NCBI GenBank assembly: GCA_947086655.1
Contig: CAMTZM010000024.1
Location: forward strand, 1-36,827
DNA length: 36,827 bases
Reading direction: 5' to 3'
From: an uncultured Eubacteriaceae bacterium
GTDB lineage: Bacteria; Bacillota; Clostridia; Lachnospirales; CAG-274
In this document: positions 16,455 through 24,168 of the stretch, in pieces
How positions within the stretch are numbered: the first letter of the stretch is position 1
Layout: every line of letters starts with the position of its first letter
Made by a program: the position numbers and the translations under genes
The notes under the pieces: model-generated
The model's input: the letters and a program-made list of their open reading frames with translations, nothing else
The model's database searches: none
Told to the model about the DNA's origin: nothing

Positions 16455-17321
16455 ATGTTTATTTTTAATAAAAAAAATACAGAAAATATTTTAATATTTT
16501 TTTTGGCGTCAGTTTTTACAATACTTATTTTTAAACATATAAGTTATTCTATATCGGCAAAAGGTGATGAAAGTGGACTTCCTATAATAATGTATCATAA
16601 TATATCTGAAAAACATAATCTTTTAGGAAAATATACAGTTTCAAAACAGCAGTTTGAAAACGACCTTAAATTTATTAAAGAAAACGGATATGAGACTATT
16701 ACAATGGAAGAACTTATAAATTATGTTTATAATAATACTGAATTGCCTCAAAAGCCTATTATTATATCATTTGATGATTCATATGAAAGTTTTTACGAAT
16801 ATGCGTATCCTTTACTTCAAAAATATAATATGAAAGCAGTTAATTGTATAGTTGGAAATTATACAGACCTTTACACATCTACTGAAGACCATAATTTGGA
16901 CTATTCCCATCTCAATTGGGAGGAGGTTAAACAAATGAGTGAAAGCGGATTTGTTGAAATACAAAATCATACATATAATTTACATGAACTTAAAGGAAAT
17001 AGAAAAGGAAGCGGAAGGATAAAAGGAGAAAGTATAGAACAATACAAAAAGGTTTTTACTGAAGATTTGTTAAAACTTCAAGAAGCAATATATAAAAATA
17101 CAGGTAAAAAGCCTAATACATTTGCTTATCCTTATGGATATATTTCCGAAGGCTCAAAGGATTTTTTAAAAGAAATGGGATTTAAAGCAGCGCTTACATG
17201 TACAGAGGTTGTAAATTATGATTATAATGATAAAGACGCTTTATTTAATTTAGGTCGTTTTAACAGGGCAAACGGAAAAAGCAGCGAAGCATTTTTTAAA
17301 AAAATACTAAATAATAATTAA
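16455..17321 (+). CDS. Polysaccharide deacetylase, PgaB/IcaB-like CE4 family
   Basis: A 288-residue protein with an N-terminal membrane anchor (residues about 11-30) and an extracellular NodB deacetylase domain. Metal and catalytic motifs are present: SFDDSYES with D107/D108, NHTYNLH with H172 and H177, and AYPYG. The five-residue spacing of the two histidines is that of PgaB/IcaB, which deacetylate poly-beta-1,6-N-acetylglucosamine, rather than HSxxH of peptidoglycan deacetylases. Substrate in this organism is inferred; a wall or capsule glycan is equally possible. AGGAGG precedes the ATG. It is a single-gene unit, divergent from addA, ending at a strong terminator. Confidence 0.9.
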   Translation: MFIFNKKNTENILIFFLASVFTILIFKHISYSISAKGDESGLPIIMYHNISEKHNLLGKYTVSKQQFENDLKFIKENGYETITMEELINYVYNNTELPQKPIIISFDDSYESFYEYAYPLLQKYNMKAVNCIVGNYTDLYTSTEDHNLDYSHLNWEEVKQMSESGFVEIQNHTYNLHELKGNRKGSGRIKGESIEQYKKVFTEDLLKLQEAIYKNTGKKPNTFAYPYGYISEGSKDFLKEMGFKAALTCTEVVNYDYNDKDALFNLGRFNRANGKSSEAFFKKILNNN

Positions 17322-17341
17322 AAATTCAGGTAGTTTTAAAT

Positions 17342-17381
17342 AAAAAAAGCAGTGTAAAAAAATTAAAACACTGCTTTTTTT
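17342..17381. terminator. Bidirectional terminator between deacetylase and ilvE
   Basis: Perfect 14-bp stem including A7/T7 ends (17342-17355 with 17368-17381), core GCAGTGT/ACACTGC, loop 12 nt. It serves both convergent genes; the ilvE stop is 6 nt away. Confidence 0.9.
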
Positions 17382-17386
17382 ATTTA

Positions 17387-18454
17387 TTAATCAACTTTTG
17401 TAATCCAATTCATATCATCGGGAAGTTTGCCCCATTGTATTCCTGTTAATGTATCGTAAAGTCTTTGAGTAAGTTCTCCTATTTTAAAATTATTGATTTT
17501 AGCGACTTTATCTTTATATCTTAATTCACCAACAGGAGAAATTACAGCCGCTGTACCGGTTCCAAATACTTCCTCAAGTTTACCGTTTTCAGCTGCGTTC
17601 ATTATATCATCAATAGAGATACGTTTTTCAGATACAGTAAATCCCCATTTTTCCATTAATTCAATACATGACATTCTTGTTACTCCTGGAAGTACAGTTC
17701 CGCATGTAGGCGCTGTATAAACAATGCCGTCAATTTTAAAGAAAACATTCATTGAGCCAACTTCCTCAACATATTTTCTTTCAACACCATCAAGCCATAA
17801 AACTTGAGAATATCCAATTTCATGTGCTTTTACCTGAGAGGCAAGACTTGCTGCATAGTTTCCTCCGCATTTTATAAATCCTGTTCCGCCGGGGTTAGCT
17901 CTTACATATTCTTCTTCAACATAAATTTTAACAGGATTTATACCCTCTTCATAATATGCACCTACGGGAGAAGTAATAATAATAAACATATATGTGTTTG
18001 ACGGTTTAACTCCTAAATGTGCCTCAGTTGCAATTGTAAATGGGCGTATATAAAGAGATGTACCTTCAGCAGAAGGAACCCAGTCTTTTTCAACAGATAC
18101 AAGAGTTTTTACAGCATGAACAAAATCATCAACTTCAATTTCCGGAATACAGATTCTGTTATGAGTTGATTTCATTCTTAAAGCGTTTTTTTCAGGACGA
18201 AATAATTGTATTTCATTATTTGCTGTACGATATGCTTTTAGTCCCTCAAATGATTCTTGCGCATAGTGAAAAACCATTGCAGCCGGGTCAAGCGATATAG
18301 GCTGATAAGGAACAATTCTGGCGTCATGCCAGCCTATTGTTTCAGTATAGTCCATAATAAACATATTATCAGTATAATATTTTCCAAAACTAAGATTGTT
18401 TTCGTCAGGTTTTTTCTTTTTATCCTTTGAGGGAGTAATTTTAATATCAATCAT
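17387..18454 (-). CDS. ilvE: Branched-chain amino acid aminotransferase
   Basis: A 355-residue PLP enzyme of fold type IV that exchanges the amino group between glutamate and leucine, isoleucine or valine. Recognisable segments are YAQESFEGLKAYR, LYIRPF, the GFIKCGGNYAASL region with the probable PLP lysine K195, QVLWLDG and GTGTAAVISPVG near the C-terminus. An upstream extension in frame (to 18523) lacks a ribosome site and homology; ATG 18454 with AGAGTGG upstream is chosen. Family length is 340-365. It follows the carboxypeptidase gene on the same strand by 92 nt but has its own promoter in that gap, and I see no T-box leader. Confidence 0.95.
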   Translation of the reverse strand: MIDIKITPSKDKKKKPDENNLSFGKYYTDNMFIMDYTETIGWHDARIVPYQPISLDPAAMVFHYAQESFEGLKAYRTANNEIQLFRPEKNALRMKSTHNRICIPEIEVDDFVHAVKTLVSVEKDWVPSAEGTSLYIRPFTIATEAHLGVKPSNTYMFIIITSPVGAYYEEGINPVKIYVEEEYVRANPGGTGFIKCGGNYAASLASQVKAHEIGYSQVLWLDGVERKYVEEVGSMNVFFKIDGIVYTAPTCGTVLPGVTRMSCIELMEKWGFTVSEKRISIDDIMNAAENGKLEEVFGTGTAAVISPVGELRYKDKVAKINNFKIGELTQRLYDTLTGIQWGKLPDDMNWITKVD

Positions 18455-18511
18455 AAATACCACTCTTTTCTTTTGAGATTTTTTATAAGGAAATTCCCCA
18501 CATTTTCTTAT

Positions 18512-18539
18512 ATTATATACCAAATAATAAAAAAGTAAA
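18512..18539 (-). promoter_or_regulatory. Candidate ilvE promoter
   Basis: On the - strand TTTACT (18534-18539), 16-bp spacer, TATAAT (18512-18517). Leader about 50 nt. Confidence 0.5.
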
Positions 18540-18546
18540 TAGAATT

Positions 18547-20004
18547 TTAGTGATTGCGTGTTTTTAATTCATATTTTCTTGCTCTTTTTTTATATAAACG
18601 ACGTCTTTTTCCTTTGTAAGACATTCTTCTTACCAAAATATAAATTATTATTAAAACCGTTATAATGGCTGCGATTATTCCTACAATTTTTAAAAATATA
18701 ATAAGAAAGTTTATAAGCATTTCTTTTTTTTCTTGTTTAATAAGTATACTTTCGTCAATTTCGTCAATTTTTGTATTTGATATAAGAGGAGTAGAGCCAA
18801 GAACAATACCATTATACAAAATTTCAATATTACCTACTTCATCGCCTATTTCAACAGGAACTTTAATATCTTTATCAATTTTTATTCTTGTGTTTAGTTT
18901 ATTTTTATTTTCATAAATTGTATTAGGAACTAATGCGTTAATATTTTCACGTGGTATTACTGAAATTTTGCCTCTTTCTATTTTTTTGCCATTAAACTCT
19001 TGTATTGTATCGGCTAAAGTAACATAAGTTGATGCGTTAAAAAGTTCTTTTTGCGAATACATTTCAAATCCACTGTCTAAAAGTTTAATTGTGTCTGTAT
19101 ATACAGTTGTACCTTGGTCTTTCATTACAACACTTATTAATGATATTCCATCTTTTTGAGCATATGTTACAAGTGTATTTCCGGCTTCGTCAGTAAAACC
19201 TGTTTTGCTTCCCACGCAATATTTATAATAATATTGTGACCATGGCCATATAAGTTTGTTTGTATTATCAAGATAGCGTTGTTCGTCTACAATATTTGTA
19301 GGCGGTATACGATATTCTTTTGTGCTTATAAGTTCAACAAATTTTTCATGTTTTATAGCCTCTTTCATAATAAGAGACATATCGTAAGCGCTTGTATAAT
19401 GGTTTTCGTCATGAAATCCGTGAGGATTTGCAAAATGACTGTCTAAAGCTCCTAATTTTTTAGCTTTATTATTCATTTTCTCAACAAATGCGTCAACAGT
19501 TGTGTCAATATGTTCTGCTAAAGCCATACATACTTCGTTTGCCGAACGAAGTAAAACTCCATGGAGAGCTTGGTCAATAGTTATCTGCTCTCCTTCCCTC
19601 ATTCCTATATGACTGCTTCCGTATCCTATTCCATATACGGCGTTATGTGAATGAGTAATAATTTCATTGTATCTTTCGGGGTTTTCTTCACAATATTCAA
19701 TTACAAGCAAAGATGTAAGTATTTTTGTTATACTTGCCGGATAAAGTTTTTCATGAGGGTTTTTATCATATAAAATTATTCCGGTATCAGCATCTATTAA
19801 TATTGCTGCCTCGGCTTGAAGTCCCATAGGGTCAGATGTATTTGCCTCTTCAGAATTCTGATTGTCTTTTGCAGCAGTATCATCAGTAGAATTTTGAGAT
19901 GTTTCAGCGGAAGATGTTTCTGTTTCCGCATAAATAATATATGTGGTATTATTTATGAAAAAAGTATATAATAAAATTAAACAGAAAATTTTTTTAAGTT
20001 TCAT
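18547..20004 (-). CDS. D-alanyl-D-alanine carboxypeptidase (PBP5 / DacF type)
   Basis: A 485-residue penicillin-binding protein that trims the terminal D-Ala of peptidoglycan stem peptides. The signal peptide runs to about residue 26 and is followed by a low-complexity Ser/Thr/Asn/Glu linker (27-58). The S11 peptidase motifs are complete: SITK (S91, K94), SAN (S154-N156) and KTG (267-269). After a PBP5-C-like domain a membrane helix at about 432-460 anchors it, followed by a strongly basic cytoplasmic tail (RRMSYKGKRRRLYKK). B. subtilis homologues use an amphipathic helix, so a true C-terminal membrane segment with a basic tail is a variation. AAAGGA precedes the ATG. Whether it is vegetative (DacA) or sporulation-linked (DacF/DacB) cannot be told. 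Confidence 0.93.
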   Translation of the reverse strand: MKLKKIFCLILLYTFFINNTTYIIYAETETSSAETSQNSTDDTAAKDNQNSEEANTSDPMGLQAEAAILIDADTGIILYDKNPHEKLYPASITKILTSLLVIEYCEENPERYNEIITHSHNAVYGIGYGSSHIGMREGEQITIDQALHGVLLRSANEVCMALAEHIDTTVDAFVEKMNNKAKKLGALDSHFANPHGFHDENHYTSAYDMSLIMKEAIKHEKFVELISTKEYRIPPTNIVDEQRYLDNTNKLIWPWSQYYYKYCVGSKTGFTDEAGNTLVTYAQKDGISLISVVMKDQGTTVYTDTIKLLDSGFEMYSQKELFNASTYVTLADTIQEFNGKKIERGKISVIPRENINALVPNTIYENKNKLNTRIKIDKDIKVPVEIGDEVGNIEILYNGIVLGSTPLISNTKIDEIDESILIKQEKKEMLINFLIIFLKIVGIIAAIITVLIIIYILVRRMSYKGKRRRLYKKRARKYELKTRNH

Positions 20005-20432
20005 ACTATTATTCCTTTCTTAAATTATTAGATTTTTTATAATTTTGTGGATTAATATGTTGAATTGTGGTAATCTATAAAGTGGTTGTATATTGAAATG
20101 ATGATTTAAACTTATAAAAAAAATATATATATTAAAAATACAGAATTTTATATGAATTTATTGGTATTAAATGGATTTGCGAAAATGAAAATCCATCTAA
20201 TAAAAATTAAAAAATAATTTTTTTATATTAATTTAATCAGCATTTCAGTAGATATAAGTTTAAAGAAATATTGCTTAGTTTGATATAAAAATGATTTTCA
20301 TAGCAAATTAGTCAATATTTTCCTTAAATAAAGTATAAAATTAATTATAACATTAAATGTATAAATTATACAAGATTAAAAGTTATATATTTTAAATTTT
20401 TTTGTATTAATAGTTTTGGAGTGATTAAAAAT
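20005..20432. other. Gene-free divergent intergenic region
   Basis: 428 bp of AT-rich DNA between the divergent carboxypeptidase and comEA. The only structure I see is a small stem, ATGGATTT (20171-20178) with AAATCCAT (20189-20196). Both genes must be promoted from here, but no hexamer pair is convincing. Confidence 0.6.
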
Positions 20433-21041
20433 ATGAAAAACAAATATTATATAATTATTTTAACAGCGCTTACTTTACTATTTGGGATTTGGTTTGTTTA
20501 TCAAAATGGATTTGCTCCTGAAGAAATATCTGTTTATGAACCTATATCGGAAACTTATGTACAAGTAGAAGAAGAAACAGAGCCGTCTTCGTTTAAAGTA
20601 TATATAACAGGACAAGTTAATAATCCAGGAGTTTATGATGCGTTTAATGGAAATAGAATTGTAGATATTGTGGAGAAAGCCGGAGGATTTACGGAGAATG
20701 CTGATAAAGAAAAAATAAATTTAGCCGAATATGTCGAAGATGAGCAACATATAGAAATTCAAAGTATTGTTAAAGAGGTTGACAAAACTTTGGATTCGGG
20801 ACAAAATATTAGTGATGGAAATGAAAGTGACAATTCGAAAAACAGCAAAGGACTTATAAATATAAATACCGCCAGTCAAAAAGAACTTGAGACTCTCCCG
20901 TCAATAGGAGAAGTAACAGCGGCTAATATTATTGAGTACAGAGAAAAAAACGGCGGTTTTTCAAATATATCTGAAATAAAAAAAGTATCTCGTATAGGTG
21001 ATAAAATATTTGAACGTATAAAAGATTTAATAACTGTATAG
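20433..21041 (+). CDS. comEA: ComEA-type DNA-binding competence protein
   Basis: A 202-residue membrane-anchored protein: one N-terminal helix (about 4-22), an extracellular SLBB domain (VYITGQVNNPGVY... EKAGGFTENA, about 55-115) and a C-terminal tandem helix-hairpin-helix (LININTASQKELETLPSIGE and ISEIKKVSRIGD, about 142-202). ComEA binds incoming double-stranded DNA outside the membrane and hands it to the ComEC channel. The frame is open from GTG 20421, but that codon is part of GGAGTG, so ATG 20433 is chosen. It is followed 11 nt later by a response regulator; comEC lies 3.1 kb further on. Confidence 0.92.
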   Translation: MKNKYYIIILTALTLLFGIWFVYQNGFAPEEISVYEPISETYVQVEEETEPSSFKVYITGQVNNPGVYDAFNGNRIVDIVEKAGGFTENADKEKINLAEYVEDEQHIEIQSIVKEVDKTLDSGQNISDGNESDNSKNSKGLININTASQKELETLPSIGEVTAANIIEYREKNGGFSNISEIKKVSRIGDKIFERIKDLITV

Positions 21042-21052
21042 GAGGCAGAAAA

Positions 21053-21742
21053 ATGGCTTATAGAATACTTGTTGTGGATGATGAGAAATTAATTGTAAAG
21101 GGGATAAAGTTTAGCCTTGAGCAAGAGGGAATGACTGTTGATACAGCTTTTGACGGCGAAGAGGCACTTAATCTTGCTAAAGAAAATGAATATTCTCTTA
21201 TACTTTTGGATGTTATGCTGCCTAAGCTTGACGGACTTAATGTATGCCAAATGATTAGGGAATTTTCAAATGTTCCTATAATAATGGTAACAGCAAAGGG
21301 AGAGGATATGGATAAAATTATGGGACTTGAGTATGGGGCTGATGATTATTTGACAAAACCGTTTAATATACTTGAACTTAAAGCAAGGATTAAAGCTATT
21401 TTAAGGAGGAGTATAAAAAAGGTAACGGCAGAGGAAACAAAAAAGAAATCTTTAAAAGTAAGAGAACTTGAAATAGAAATTGAGTCAAGGAGAGTTTTTA
21501 TTGATGGAAAAGAAGCTAATTTGACGGCTAAAGAATTTGATATGCTTGAACTTTTTATGCAAAATCCCGGAAAGGTATACAGCCGTGATAATCTGCTTAA
21601 TATAATATGGGGATATGGATATCCCGGAGATTTAAGAGCTGTTGACGTACATGTAAGAAGACTTAGGGAAAAAATTGAGAAGACTCCAAGCGAGCCTAAA
21701 TATATACATACAAAGTGGGGGGTTGGTTATTATTTTCAGTGA
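21053..21742 (+). CDS. OmpR/PhoB-family response regulator
   Basis: A 229-residue DNA-binding response regulator. Receiver at 1-120 with D9/D10, phosphoacceptor D53 (LLDVMLP), T80 and K102 (LTKPF); winged helix at 130-229 with LTAKEFDMLELF, RDNLLNIIWG and VDVHVRRLREKIE, ending GVGYYFQ. AGGAGG precedes the ATG by 6 nt. The cognate kinase gene overlaps its end. The closest well-known types are WalR, PhoP and ResD, but the sequence alone does not tell which, so the regulon is unknown. Confidence 0.95.
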   Translation: MAYRILVVDDEKLIVKGIKFSLEQEGMTVDTAFDGEEALNLAKENEYSLILLDVMLPKLDGLNVCQMIREFSNVPIIMVTAKGEDMDKIMGLEYGADDYLTKPFNILELKARIKAILRRSIKKVTAEETKKKSLKVRELEIEIESRRVFIDGKEANLTAKEFDMLELFMQNPGKVYSRDNLLNIIWGYGYPGDLRAVDVHVRRLREKIEKTPSEPKYIHTKWGVGYYFQ

Positions 21743-23159
21743 TACAGGAAATAAATGGTATCAAAGCTTGAGGTTTCAGCTTTTTGTATGTTATTTCTTT
21801 ATAAGCCTTATACCTCTCCTTCTTTTTTCTTATATTTCATCTAATATGCTTGAGGAATATTTTAGAGAAACAAATGAAAAGAAACTTCTTTATCAGGCAA
21901 ATAAAATAGCCGGCAGCATTCAAAAAGAAAATTATTTAATTGATGAGTCAAAGTCAGCTATTTTTGAAAAAGAACTTGAGGAAAAAAGTAAAGAGGAATC
22001 AATAAGAATACTTGTTGTGGATAATAAAGGAATAGTTGTAAATGATTCAAATAAGACAGAAATAGGAAAAACGTATTTAGTTCCGGAGGTTGTAGTTGCA
22101 TTAGATGGAAAGGATGAGGCTAATTTAAGAAAAGAGGAAGGAGTTGTTTACGCGTCGGCGTACATAGAAAATGAAAACAGTGAAAAAATAGGAGTAGTAT
22201 TGTTAATTTCTTCATTTGATGATGTAAACAATCTTATATATGAAATAAGCCAAAAATGGCTTTTAATTACAATTGGTATAAGCATTATTATAGGATTGAT
22301 TGTATTTTTTACAACTCAAATATTTATAGGGCCTCTTAAAAATATTTTGAGAATAATACAGAGAATAACAGAAGGACAGCTTCATCAAAGAATATTGATA
22401 AAAGGGCATAATGAGTTTTCTCAGCTTGGTACAGCATTTAATAATATGACTGAAAAACTTGAAACGGTAGAAAGTTCAAGACAGGAATTTGTATCAAATG
22501 TATCTCATGAACTTAAAACACCTTTAAGTTCCATAAAAGTATTAAGCGAATCCATACTTTTACAATCTGATATGCCTATTGAGATGTATAAAGAATTTTT
22601 ACAGGATATAAGTTCGGAAATAGATAGAATGACAAATATAATAAATGACCTTTTATCTTTGGTTAAGCTTGACCATAAAGAAGCCGGACTTAATATAAAA
22701 GAAACTGATATAAATAAAATGGCTGAAGAAATTTTAAAGAGACTTTATCCACTTGCTGAAAAGAAAAATATTGAGCTTTTTTATGAAAGCAATAAAAATA
22801 TGATTATAGACGCAGACGAGGTAAAACTAAGCCTTGCAATTTCAAATCTTGTTGAAAATGGTATAAAATACACTCCTAATAATGGTATGGTTAAATTAAT
22901 TGTAGACGGTGACCATCAAAATTGTTTTATAAGTGTACAAGATACAGGAATAGGAATAAACGAGGAAGAACAAGGAAAAATATTTAACCGTTTTTATAGA
23001 GTAGATAAAACAAGAGACAGAGAGACAGGAGGAACAGGTTTGGGACTTGCTATTACACATTCGGCAGTTTTACTGCATAATGGAAGTATAAAGGTTATAA
23101 GCAAGGAAAACAATGGAGCTACATTTGTTGTAAGATTACCTATTAAGTATGCGGAATAG
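21723..23159 (+). CDS. Membrane sensor histidine kinase
   Basis: Partner kinase of the preceding regulator, about 478 residues: membrane helix (LFVCYFFISLIPLLLFSYIS), an extracellular sensor domain of about 140 residues with a Cache-like strand pair (IRILVVDNKGIVVND), a second helix (WLLITIGISIIIGLIVFF), HAMP, HisKA with phosphorylated His in SNVSHELKTPL, and an HATPase domain with NLVENGIKYTP, DTGIGI and GGTGLGLAI. The start is uncertain: no ATG occurs in frame near the expected N-terminus (KWYQSLRFQLF). TTG 21723 after a G-run is used, giving a 20-nt overlap with the regulator; the frame stays open back to TTG 21675. Overlap implies coupled translation. Confidence 0.9.
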   Translation: MVIIFSDTGNKWYQSLRFQLFVCYFFISLIPLLLFSYISSNMLEEYFRETNEKKLLYQANKIAGSIQKENYLIDESKSAIFEKELEEKSKEESIRILVVDNKGIVVNDSNKTEIGKTYLVPEVVVALDGKDEANLRKEEGVVYASAYIENENSEKIGVVLLISSFDDVNNLIYEISQKWLLITIGISIIIGLIVFFTTQIFIGPLKNILRIIQRITEGQLHQRILIKGHNEFSQLGTAFNNMTEKLETVESSRQEFVSNVSHELKTPLSSIKVLSESILLQSDMPIEMYKEFLQDISSEIDRMTNIINDLLSLVKLDHKEAGLNIKETDINKMAEEILKRLYPLAEKKNIELFYESNKNMIIDADEVKLSLAISNLVENGIKYTPNNGMVKLIVDGDHQNCFISVQDTGIGINEEEQGKIFNRFYRVDKTRDRETGGTGLGLAITHSAVLLHNGSIKVISKENNGATFVVRLPIKYAE

Positions 23160-23178
23160 CTTTTGGGAGGCGATACTA

Positions 23179-24156
23179 ATGAAAAAAATATATTTTACAG
23201 GCAAAAAATTTATCATGTCGTTATTTATGGTTGTTTTTGCTGTGATAGCGTTAATTATTGCGGCAGCATTTATAACCAATTATAGTTCTGACGATGATTC
23301 TATGAATGTAAATTTATATTTTCTTAACCCTGTTACAAATGAAATAAGTTCTGAAGTTAGAACGATTAATTCAGGAAAAGATACCGAGATTTTAGAAAGG
23401 GTTCTTCAAGAATTAACAGCAGGACCGAAAAATTCTAATCTTAAGAGGACACTTCCGGAAAACCTTAAAATTTTAAAATGCACTCTTGTAAAAAGTGATG
23501 ATGAGGGAGATACGGCAGAGGTTGATTTTTCAAAAGAATATCATAATTTGACGGAAAGTCAGGAACTTTTTTGCCGTGCGTCTGTTGTTTGGACACTTAC
23601 TGATTTGGATTTTATTTCAAATGTAAATATACTTGTTGAAGGTACACCTCTTACAAGGGCTAATGGGCAAGTTGTAGGGAATTTGAATAAAGGAAATGTT
23701 ATTGTCAATCCGGTTATTTCTCCGGAAAAAACTGATATAAGAAAGATAAAAATTTATTTTGCCGACGAACAGGCAATGGGTTTAATTTCAGAAGTTAGAA
23801 ATATTGAAGCAAAGCAAAGTCAGACGCTTGAAAATCAAATTGTTGAGCAGCTTATTTTAGGACCAAGGAGAGATGATTTATATCCTACTATTCCATCGGA
23901 AACTAAAATAAATGATATAAGAACAGAAGAAGGAATATGTTATGTTAATTTAAGCAATGATTTTGTTGCAAAACATAGCGGAGGTTCTTCTTCGGAGGTG
24001 CTTACAATATACTCAATTGTAAATTCTTTGACTGAGATAAACAGCGTTAAAAAGGTACAGTTTTTAATTGATGGTGAAAAAATAAGTGATTTTAAAGGAC
24101 ATCTTGATTTCAGCAAACCGTTTGAGAGAAACGAAGCTTTAATTTTAGATGAATAA
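23179..24156 (+). CDS. Double GerMN-domain membrane protein
   Basis: A 325-residue protein with one N-terminal membrane helix (about 11-33) and two GerMN domains, about 43-165 and 190-320. Each repeats the pattern of a strand of the NLYFLNP / KIYFADEQ type, then SEVR, a helix ending ELTAGP or QLILGP, and a V-D/N-F-S or V-N-L-S strand. B. subtilis GerM, needed for sporulation and spore germination as a neighbour of the SpoIIIA-SpoIIQ channel, has the same two-domain form but is a lipoprotein; here no lipobox Cys is seen. GGGAGG supports ATG 23179, ruling out the longer frame from 23149 that overlaps the kinase. It lies between the two-component system and comEC, 12 nt before the latter. Confidence 0.85.
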   Translation: MKKIYFTGKKFIMSLFMVVFAVIALIIAAAFITNYSSDDDSMNVNLYFLNPVTNEISSEVRTINSGKDTEILERVLQELTAGPKNSNLKRTLPENLKILKCTLVKSDDEGDTAEVDFSKEYHNLTESQELFCRASVVWTLTDLDFISNVNILVEGTPLTRANGQVVGNLNKGNVIVNPVISPEKTDIRKIKIYFADEQAMGLISEVRNIEAKQSQTLENQIVEQLILGPRRDDLYPTIPSETKINDIRTEEGICYVNLSNDFVAKHSGGSSSEVLTIYSIVNSLTEINSVKKVQFLIDGEKISDFKGHLDFSKPFERNEALILDE

Positions 24157-24168
24157 AAGGTGTTTGTT

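Noticed and set aside
17387..20004. T-box or leucine-responsive leader before ilvE
   Set aside because: The gap upstream of ilvE is only 92 nt and lacks the T-box core and a specifier stem.
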